30,984 nt of DNA from JAKBCQ01 sp021807585 (lineage in GTDB: Bacteria > Planctomycetota > Planctomycetia > Isosphaerales > Isosphaeraceae), in assembly GCA_027325115.1 (NCBI GenBank), contig DAHWFG010000425.1:1-30984 (forward strand), in the 5' to 3' direction. This document shows positions 25,701-30,984 of the stretch, piece after piece; the stretch's first letter is position 1; each line of letters begins with the position of its first letter. The translations under genes and the position numbers were made by a program. The notes under the pieces were generated by a model, which saw nothing but the letters and a program-made list of their open reading frames with translations, did not search any database and had not been told where the DNA came from.

Positions 25701-26193
25701 GCTGTTTGGTTCGCCGCGTCGCCGCGGTTTTTCGCTCGGGGATCGCCGCCGCGGGATGATCGGCCGAGCGATCGACGTCGCGCCGATTATCACGTCCCTC
25801 GCGCTTGTCGTCGCCGTGCGAAAAGCCGATTCCGTCGAGGACGGGATCATAAGCTTCGGATGCGATCTCGCGGTCGGCGCGCCAGGTCGAATCGCCGTCG
25901 CGCGGCAAAGCGCCGCGCGATCCCGCGGGCCGTCGCGCCGAGAACTTGGATCGCGAGGTCGGCGAGCCATCGGATCTAGTGTCGCTTATTTTCTTATTCT
26001 TGGATACATTATCGGCGAACGCCTCGGTCGGCGGTCGTCGCGACGCGGTTTCGACCGGTTTTTTCCGGTCCGACAGGGGTCTGCTTGCGGTCGCTGAATC
26101 GCGCCTCAACACTCCCGAGTCGCTTTCGCGCGGGTTCCAGTCAAGAAACGGATCCAACGCGGAGTCGGAATCTGATGAATGCGTTGAACTCAT
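22729..26193 (-). CDS. Membrane Ser/Thr protein kinase with C-terminal TPR repeats
   Basis: A 1154-residue protein with GTGGGG before the ATG. Residues 1-165 are charged and disordered. The kinase domain (~175-585) has the glycine loop ELGRGAFARVYLAE, Lys207 in VALK, HRDLKPSN (425-432), DFN at 445-447 in place of DFG, and the GTLPYMSPEH activation segment. A low-complexity insert of ~140 residues (about 260-400) separates the N-lobe/hinge from the catalytic loop. One membrane helix lies at ~612-634, and TPR repeats fill about 660-1100 (for example AIQKAIDLDPKRFWSWFALG and EYDRAVALNPDFIEALMNRA). Hanks-type kinases of this layout phosphorylate Ser/Thr with ATP; the TPR part, on the far side of the membrane, probably binds partners or a signal. 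The catalytic Lys and HRD Asp are present, and DFN variants are frequent in planctomycete kinases, so it may be active. Confidence 0.92.
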   Translation of the reverse strand: MSSTHSSDSDSALDPFLDWNPRESDSGVLRRDSATASRPLSDRKKPVETASRRPPTEAFADNVSKNKKISDTRSDGSPTSRSKFSARRPAGSRGALPRDGDSTWRADREIASEAYDPVLDGIGFSHGDDKREGRDNRRDVDRSADHPAAAIPERKTAATRRTKQPPTPRIGQVIAGFRIVAELGRGAFARVYLAEQESLSNRRVALKVSEALGDEPRTLARLQHAHIVPIHSVHDDPETGLRLLCMPYFGGTNLARLLESSNDRTDLATGGKTLVEALDRLGGRTRGECDRDDSLLCVSLSSNLLKIPTSDSPSKAGDQRSPTPAPESFADRGDGTNRPLDTSFWSRLRDLGGLAERSARFSVARRSGVNNLKYESARERSDDHHDGFEPSRKYLKESSSIRASSWIAARLAEGLDHAHSRGILHRDLKPSNVLIAADGTPMLLDFNLAVDPDETPADRGERALIGGTLPYMSPEHIDAFNPKGSTDSAAVDERSDIYSLGLILFEMIVGELPFVDRPDAARLEVTLREMTEERRVAAPSPRSHDSRVPWSLDSIVSKCLEPDPARRYARAGDLADDLNRFLDDRPLRFAPETSLRERASKWARRNPKATSWTTVSVLSVCLFIIAISIIHVYATNLKRASAKIDRSAFQKRFNECQILLNTQGPTDHQAKGVDLARRALARYHVETSDDWTREPGFALLPRDERTALREEIGELLMLSARGEIFLAQRKGTEADRLAALERGIRRLDLAERTLPHPLTALYEERSRYYAAIGNAAAAKRDRILRDQTPPSTPRDYYLLGTSYLARRDPLAAESAIQKAIDLDPKRFWSWFALGVCRLDQKRFIEAAGDFGVCTALDPSFDWPHLNRGLALARAGRTSDAKREYDRAVALNPDFIEALMNRALVNLELDDPAAAEADLSRAIKLGENDPKIARDPAIHAALGEAISRQGRADDADALLSDLIEHNPNRVSIYVARGYSRMKDPKRMDLARGDFDSALAIDSRDALAHLGLAYLIKDQDPAEALKEVEKALDREPGGLDAIQLHALLLARLGRTDAIAEVDRLIEAPTSVRLYNAACALAILSKTAADPRLVPHAIDLLKKSIEMGVPVADLSADPDLEPLRNHPQFLKIAATLKSKRSAIKSPPRKTAESRANR

Positions 26194-26301
26194 GGCCCCA
26201 CTGGTCGATCGAACTTGGAAAAGGGCGTGACTGTTCCGTACACGAAAGTTAGTACATGCTCGGCGGTGCGTCCAATCGGCGGCGCGATTGCGGGTTTTTA
26301 G

Positions 26302-26330
26302 TTGTCAAGGCGATTGCGACGTCCTAGGCT
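26302..26330 (+). promoter_or_regulatory. Putative promoter of the HD-GYP gene
   Basis: TTGTCA (26302-26307) and TAGGCT (26325-26330) are 17 bases apart, giving a leader of about 50 bases to the ATG at 26386. In the same 192-base divergent gap, gtac repeats (26240-26260 region) and a TACTAA on the other strand may belong to the kinase promoter. Confidence 0.35.
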
Positions 26331-26385
26331 TCCCTCGGCGTTAGGGGTTGTCGGTCGTCCGACGACGTGCATCGAGGTGGAGCTG

Positions 26386-27960
26386 ATGACGGTCGCAAGC
26401 AAGGATTTGGGATTGATCGCGAGGCTGGACGCTCGCTCAAATCATGATGCGTTTCATTCGCGTATGAGAGAACTCGCCGAGCGGCTGGCGCACGAATTCG
26501 AGGCGCCGGTCGGCCTTGTCGATTCTTCGCGAGAAGTCTGGATCGAATGTCTCGGCGGCGATCCGGAATCGTTCCCAACCGCCGGTGAGATTGTTCGAGC
26601 CGCCGCCGAAGGGGGTGCGACGGTCGATCGCGTCGCGATCTGGCGACGCGACGAAGTCGAGACGGTCGAATGGCTCATCCTCCCCGTCCCTTCGAGCCGC
26701 GATACCGTCGTGCTCGCGGTGATCGGATTCGCGGCGTTTCGCGATCCCCACGGGGCGTCGTTCTGGGGCGCGCCGATTCCCGAAAAAGCGCTCCGAGCGT
26801 GGGGCCGCTCGGTCCAGGATCAACTCCGAGCCGACGCCCTCCGCGACGAACTCGGTCGCAGCGATTCGTTCACCGCGTATGAACTACGTGATCGATCCTT
26901 ATATGATCGATTAACCAAACGCATGCGGGTCTCGGACCCGCCCGAGCGATTCCAGCGGATGTCGCTCGCGTCGCTCCGCGACGAACTCGGCGTCGCGGTC
27001 GCGGCTTGGGCTCCTAGCTCGGATCGCGAGCACTTGGTCGTCGCGGGAAAAATCGAGGGCCTGGAAGACGATCACTTCCGCGAACTCGTACCCGAATCGG
27101 TCGACGATTACATCCGTCTGATGAACGACCCCTCGGCGTCCTTGTTCGTCGGGGTCGAACGCTTCCTCGCGGTCGCGGTCGACGACGGCCCCGCGGCGGG
27201 CTGGGTGATCTTGATCAACCCCCTCGACGGTCGCCCCCTCGGAGGTCGAGAAATCGGCTTGGCGCAATCGGTCGCGATCTTGATCGGCGTGCAACGCGTC
27301 AACGCACGATTGTATACGGATCTAAAAGAGTTGTTGTTCGGCGTGATTCGTGCGCTGACTTCGGCGATCGACGCCAAAGATCCGTACACCTCGGGGCATT
27401 CCGAGCGGGTTGCGCGGATCGCGGTCAGGCTCGCCGAGGAGCTCCGCATCTCGTCGAATCAACGCGGCGATCTGTACCTGATGGGGCTTTTGCACGATAT
27501 CGGCAAGATCGGCGTCGACGACAGCGTCCTCAAAAAACGCGGCGCTCTCACCCCCGACGAATATCGACAAATCCAGGCGCACGTGCAAATTGGTGTGCAG
27601 ATTCTTTCAGATTTAAAGAAACTGCATCATTTGCTGCCAGGAGTCGCGCATCATCACGAATCGTTCGACGGTTCGGGTTATCCGTCGGGGCTCGTCGGCG
27701 AGGACATTCCGCTCGAGGCGCGCGTCCTCGCGGTCGCCGACGCCTTCGACGCGATGTCGAGCACTCGCCCCTATCGGCGCAGGCTCAGCCCGTTCCAGAT
27801 CGACGAGATCTTCCGCAAAGGCGCGGGAATCCAATGGGATCCCCAGGTCGTCGACGCGCTCTTCGCATGCCGCGAAGACGTCGATCGGATCACCCAGAAG
27901 GGACTGGGAGAAAGCCTGAAACAAGTCGTCGACGAAACGCTGGGACGAAATCGCTCATGA
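26386..27960 (+). CDS. HD-GYP domain protein, probable cyclic-di-GMP phosphodiesterase
   Basis: A 524-residue protein. I chose the ATG at 26386 (MTVASKDLGLIARLDARSN), preceded by GAGGTGGAG; the open frame begins further upstream without a site. Residues ~25-150 and ~185-305 look like two GAF-type sensor domains (for example VGLVDSSREVWIEC and VAAWAPSSDREHLVVAGKI). The HD-GYP domain at ~312-500 keeps the metal-binding residues: H338 in GHSERV, H370-D371 in LLHDIGK, H399, and H422/H423 with the signature HHESFDGSGYP, then D452. This family hydrolyses cyclic-di-GMP to GMP via a binuclear metal site. No membrane segment is seen, so sensing is probably cytoplasmic. It is divergent from the kinase gene and may share signals with it, but nothing in the sequence proves that. 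Confidence 0.92.
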   Translation: MTVASKDLGLIARLDARSNHDAFHSRMRELAERLAHEFEAPVGLVDSSREVWIECLGGDPESFPTAGEIVRAAAEGGATVDRVAIWRRDEVETVEWLILPVPSSRDTVVLAVIGFAAFRDPHGASFWGAPIPEKALRAWGRSVQDQLRADALRDELGRSDSFTAYELRDRSLYDRLTKRMRVSDPPERFQRMSLASLRDELGVAVAAWAPSSDREHLVVAGKIEGLEDDHFRELVPESVDDYIRLMNDPSASLFVGVERFLAVAVDDGPAAGWVILINPLDGRPLGGREIGLAQSVAILIGVQRVNARLYTDLKELLFGVIRALTSAIDAKDPYTSGHSERVARIAVRLAEELRISSNQRGDLYLMGLLHDIGKIGVDDSVLKKRGALTPDEYRQIQAHVQIGVQILSDLKKLHHLLPGVAHHHESFDGSGYPSGLVGEDIPLEARVLAVADAFDAMSSTRPYRRRLSPFQIDEIFRKGAGIQWDPQVVDALFACREDVDRITQKGLGESLKQVVDETLGRNRS

Positions 27961-28158
27961 TCTTCGGCGAAATGAGTTCGCACGCGAGGGATCTTCCCGG
28001 CCTACACCGACGCGATAATCGATCGAGTGATCCTCTGAGCTTTCAGGCCGAACTTAGCCCGCCGATGTGAGATCCGCAAGCGAATCATCGGCCGATCCGA
28101 GCGATATCACACTGATGTCGATTGATTGAAAACGACTCGCAATCGTCACGGGCGATCG
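27961..28158. other. Convergent intergenic gap
   Basis: 198 bases between the HD-GYP stop and the hydrolase-like stop. I see repeated gatccg/cgatcga strings but no clear stem with a T-run, so no terminator can be named. Confidence 0.4.
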
Positions 28159-28932
28159 TCATACCTTAACGCACTGACCGATCAGCCATTCGTTGATATC
28201 GGTACGCATCTTCGGGGTGACGCGGCCTCCCGCGGGATACGATCGGAACGTCGTATCGAGCCCCGCGGAATGAAGTATTTGGGCGTCGCGAAGCACGCGG
28301 TTTAGGCCCGGACGGACGTTCCAATCGCCGTGGGAGATGAACACACGCAGCGATCGGCATGCGTCGAAGCGAACGAGCGGGGCGAATCCCGCGGGGATCC
28401 AGCCGTTGATCGCGACGACCCCCGCGTAGCGTTCTGGATGAGAGAGAGCCAGGCGATAAGCGACCGCGGCGCCTTCGCCTCGTCCCACCAAAAAAACCCG
28501 CTCGGTGTGCACGTTGAGCGTACGTCGTATCTTACGAACCGATTCGGTCAACGAATCCTCGATCCGATCGATCGAATCGCGGACCCCGTCGGTCATGAAC
28601 CGACGCACCCGCTCGGCGGAACTCGGCGAGTCCAATTCGGCTTCGTTCGCGCGCGGCCGGTCGGGATCGGCGAACTCGGGACCCCAGCCGAAGCCGATCG
28701 TTCGACCTCGACGCTGCAATTCCTCGGGACCTCGTAAACTTAAGCCGATATAATTGCGCGGACTAAGCGAAGCCGCCAAACCGATCGTTCGTTCCTCGTC
28801 GCCGCCGCGGGGATGAAGCATAATAAGCAAAGGATAAGCATAGTTTGGTTCATATTCGCGGGGCACGAACCGAGCCTCGGCGCAAACCGACGCGGCCAGG
28901 ATCGGATCGTCGACGCTTCTCTCACGTTGCAT
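28159..28932 (-). CDS. Alpha/beta-hydrolase fold protein lacking the expected Ser and His (possible pseudoenzyme)
   Basis: A 257-residue protein with GGAGGGG about 10 bases before the ATG. The fold is recognisable as phospholipase/carboxylesterase (YpfH/dienelactone hydrolase-like): YPLLIMLHPRGGDE at 34-47, an oxyanion-type loop, and VFLVGRGEGAAVAYRLALSH at 146-165 where the family has GxSxG. The nucleophile place (residue 152) is Gly, not Ser. Later ISHGDWNVRPG (199-209) matches the acid region, but the usual GH before the final helix is AGGRVT (234-239) with no His. All of the frame is open and well formed, so it is not a decaying gene. Likely a binding or structural protein of this fold, or one with a different active site. 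It lies downstream of the CARDB gene on the same strand with its own promoter candidate. Confidence 0.75.
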   Translation of the reverse strand: MQRERSVDDPILAASVCAEARFVPREYEPNYAYPLLIMLHPRGGDEERTIGLAASLSPRNYIGLSLRGPEELQRRGRTIGFGWGPEFADPDRPRANEAELDSPSSAERVRRFMTDGVRDSIDRIEDSLTESVRKIRRTLNVHTERVFLVGRGEGAAVAYRLALSHPERYAGVVAINGWIPAGFAPLVRFDACRSLRVFISHGDWNVRPGLNRVLRDAQILHSAGLDTTFRSYPAGGRVTPKMRTDINEWLIGQCVKV

Positions 28933-29043
28933 GGCTAAGATCCCCTCCGATCGAGCCCAAGTCGAACCGGCCGTCGAACGACAAATACCCCGGTCGCCCG
29001 ATCGCGGCCCCCGTCTCGCGGCTTCCTCACCTCATCCAAGCCA

Positions 29044-29072
29044 AGCATAGCCAAGGATTTCTCGATCTTCAA
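29044..29072 (-). promoter_or_regulatory. Putative promoter of the hydrolase-like gene
   Basis: On the minus strand TTGAAG (29072-29067) and TATGCT (29049-29044) are separated by 17 bases. Transcription would start near 29037, about 105 bases ahead of the ATG at 28932. The rest of the 297-base gap up to the CARDB gene holds no convincing gene. Confidence 0.45.
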
Positions 29073-29229
29073 TAAACCGCCCAGTTTGTGAGCGAAAATT
29101 GGCGCCGTATTCACCAACACGATCGATTGTGAACAATACAACGATCCCGCGGGGATGTTTCACACGAATTGTACCGGTTCCAACGCGTGTCCGTTGCCGA
29201 ATCGCGACGGAACCGCGCAACCCGTTCGA

Positions 29230-30870
29230 TCATCTCCTTCGAATCATTCGCTCATACGCGAGCCTTTGCGCCAAATCGGGACGATAAACCCGCAACTCGG
29301 TCGTTCGCTTGGTTCGCAACAACGCCTCTTCATATCGAGCAAGCATCATTTTTTGGCGTTGCTCCTCGATCGCCAGCAGCTTCTGGGCGCGAGTTTCGGG
29401 GGTCGGCGTCGTCGTGGTCGTCGTCGTCGTCGTCGTGGGATTGAGCGTCGCGAGCGCCGATTGAAGTTCGGCGGGAGGCAAAGTCGTCAACGTGACCGTT
29501 CCCGATCCCCCCGTCGAACTCGTCACGCTTGATTGATTAATTAAATGCTGAGGATCCGTGAGCACGACGATCTGGCCTTGCGTAAGGCTCGGCGGGATCG
29601 AACCGTCGGGAAGGTGGGTCGGTAGCGTCAACGATTGAATCAATTGTTGCGAATATCCCGCCTTGAGACTGCTGATCGTCGCCGATCCCAGGTAAATACC
29701 CTGGCTGGAGTTCACGGTCGGATCGACCAATGCGAACACCACGTTGAAAGCTCCCGCGTCGGCCTTGCCGGCGTTTTGGATCGTCGTCGTCACCTGGAAC
29801 GGCTGACCCCACGAGATCGGCAAGCTCGGCGCCTGCACCGAGGGAACCTCAAGCTCGGGAAGCGCCCCCTGCGCAAGATTGGAATTCGCCCCCGGGCCGA
29901 TATAAAGCGACGCTTGATCGTAACCCATGCCTTGTGTCGGGAAGTGCGGATACCACGCGTTTGTCACATATCCCGTATCGGGGACGATCGAGATCGTGAA
30001 CGCGGTCGTCGACCTTCCCATCAAAACGGGAGGGCCTTCGGGAAGCGTGATCGTTTGTTGAAGCGTGATCGATTGACCCGCGGGAATCGCGGGAACGTTG
30101 ATCGTTCCGATCGTCACGTCGGTTCCCGAACCGGGTGAATCTCCCGCGGGGGTCAGAATGATGCTCGCCTGTGTGGCGGGAGCGTTCCCCTGACCGTTGT
30201 TCGTGATCTGCGCGGTAACCGTAACTCCTGATCCCCAAACGGTTTGGTTTGGGCTCACCGCGAACAAGGTCGGCGTCAGGTTGGCCAAAAGCTGGGGCGC
30301 GATCGTCACCATCGACGAATCGATCCCCTGACCGAGCGGAGCGGTCGTCAGGTCGGGTCCGCTACCATTCCCCTGGTCGATCCGCGCGCTCAACCAAATT
30401 TGGCTCGCATTCGTACCCGGTAACGGATTGATCGGCAACTGCATTGTTTGATTGTATGAATAGGTTTGACCCGGTTGAATGCCGTTGGGGATCGTTATCG
30501 TCCCCAGTTCGATTGCGCCCGGTCCGACGGTGGAACCCGTCGACGCGTAGATATCGACCCGCGCCAGGTCGTTCGTCGGTCCCGTGCCGTTGTTTTGGAT
30601 CGAACCGCTGACGGTGAACGTATCGCCCCAATCGAGCGTTTGGGGGATCGTGAGCGACGCTTGAACGACGTCGGGGGTTGCGGTCGCGGTCGTCGTGGCC
30701 GCCGCGACGGCGTTCGTCGTCGCGGTTTGCGCGGTCGACGCGTCGGCGGCGGCCGCCGTCGCGGTGGTGGATAAAAGCTTTCGCTCTTCGAGCGGTTCGA
30801 AACGAAGGACCGTGGGGCCTCGCCCCCAAGCTTTGCGACGCTCCGCCGTACGACTTTTGCGCGCCGACAT
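29230..30870 (-). CDS. Surface protein with three CARDB domains and planctomycete LEERKLLS signal
   Basis: A 546-residue protein. I chose the ATG at 30870 (MSARKSRTAERRKAWG) because GGAGGAG lies ~8 bases upstream; the open frame continues upstream without a site. FEPLEERKLLS at about residues 24-34 is a variant of the LEPRxLLS N-terminal motif typical of planctomycete exported proteins. A Thr/Ala-rich linker follows (~35-65). Three CARDB-like beta-sandwich domains are visible at about 68-190, 195-320 and 335-455. They are marked by LDWGDTFTVSGSIQNNGTG, VWGSGVTVTAQITNNGQG and ISWGQPFQVTTTIQNAGKAD, each with the strand pattern W G x x x x V x x x I x N x G. Poly-Thr then a basic helical tail (RAQKLLAIEEQRQKMMLARY) end the protein. 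Likely an extracellular adhesion or surface-binding protein; the ligand is unknown. Confidence 0.85.
   Translation of the reverse strand: MSARKSRTAERRKAWGRGPTVLRFEPLEERKLLSTTATAAAADASTAQTATTNAVAAATTTATATPDVVQASLTIPQTLDWGDTFTVSGSIQNNGTGPTNDLARVDIYASTGSTVGPGAIELGTITIPNGIQPGQTYSYNQTMQLPINPLPGTNASQIWLSARIDQGNGSGPDLTTAPLGQGIDSSMVTIAPQLLANLTPTLFAVSPNQTVWGSGVTVTAQITNNGQGNAPATQASIILTPAGDSPGSGTDVTIGTINVPAIPAGQSITLQQTITLPEGPPVLMGRSTTAFTISIVPDTGYVTNAWYPHFPTQGMGYDQASLYIGPGANSNLAQGALPELEVPSVQAPSLPISWGQPFQVTTTIQNAGKADAGAFNVVFALVDPTVNSSQGIYLGSATISSLKAGYSQQLIQSLTLPTHLPDGSIPPSLTQGQIVVLTDPQHLINQSSVTSSTGGSGTVTLTTLPPAELQSALATLNPTTTTTTTTTTPTPETRAQKLLAIEEQRQKMMLARYEEALLRTKRTTELRVYRPDLAQRLAYERMIRRR
29406..29437 (-). 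repeat. Trinucleotide repeat encoding poly-Thr
   Basis: A run of cgt/ggt triplets on the plus strand reads as repeated ACG/ACC codons on the minus strand, giving about ten Thr in a row before PTPET in the CARDB protein. Such runs can change length by slippage in whole codons, altering the linker length without breaking the frame. Confidence 0.7.
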
Positions 30871-30984
30871 GTTTACGACTCCTCCATGAATCGTCCGCTC
30901 TCGCAGCGCCGTCCGCGATCCTTGCGAACGAGCGCGTTTCATCCCATCCTGGGTTATCGCCGAGAACATTAATCGGTCGAGCGC

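Noticed and set aside
1..30984. tRNA or rRNA genes
   Set aside because: I found no cloverleaf with conserved GTTCRA loop and no rRNA-like conserved segments on either strand by eye. A covariance-model scan would settle it.

Overview
This window looks like a chromosomal segment of a planctomycete, probably of the Isosphaeraceae group. That assignment is inferred from gene content and not tested. The signs are a cell-surface protein with an N-terminal LEERKLLS motif (a variant of the planctomycete LEPRxLLS signal), an M56 peptidase fused to a DUF1559 domain and paired with a BlaI repressor, a large TPR Ser/Thr kinase with DFN in place of DFG, and dispersed GC-rich repeats of a type I associate with planctomycete genomes. 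The DNA is GC-rich, with short AT-rich islands between genes and very frequent CGATCG/GATC strings.

Layout. 1-604 (-): a partial small planctomycete-type protein whose end is invaded in frame by a repeat. 605-1357: non-coding, with a perfect 30-bp-arm palindrome. 1358-2260 (-): unassigned protein. 2642-14813 (-): a co-oriented 12-kb block. It begins (in transcription order) with an exported beta-propeller/PHP-type metallohydrolase (11853-14813). Next come a P1B-type heavy-metal ATPase fused at its C-terminus to an SPFH/band-7 domain (8552-11683), an HflC-like protein (7467-8492), an HflK-like protein (6481-7470) and a small membrane-anchored protein (5873-6484). It ends with a second, paralogous propeller/PHP protein (2642-5638). 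The HflC, HflK and small-protein genes are translationally coupled by TTGA and ATGA overlaps.

15124-15936 (+): thyX. 16054-19268 (-): a two-gene blaI-blaR1-like signalling operon with a sigma70-like promoter flanked by AAACCA boxes and a hairpin/T-run terminator. 19541-20452 (-): pyrK-like electron-transfer subunit. 20525-22537 (-): RsuA/RluB-type pseudouridine synthase with a long disordered tail carrying six exact-length 33-bp repeats. 22729-26193 (-): kinase-TPR protein. 26386-27960 (+): GAF-like/HD-GYP phosphodiesterase. 28159-28932 (-): alpha/beta-hydrolase fold protein without the expected Ser and His. 29230-30870 (-): three-CARDB surface protein.

The best candidate for an undescribed system is the metal-pump/stomatin operon at 5873-11683. 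A transition-metal P-type ATPase with a His-rich N-terminus is covalently joined to an HflK-like SPFH domain and encoded with separate HflC and HflK partners. This suggests a pump embedded in, or scaffolded by, an SPFH membrane cage. The flanking PHP/propeller paralogues may be functionally linked or only neighbours. No rRNA, tRNA, CRISPR array, phage or intact insertion sequence was seen.
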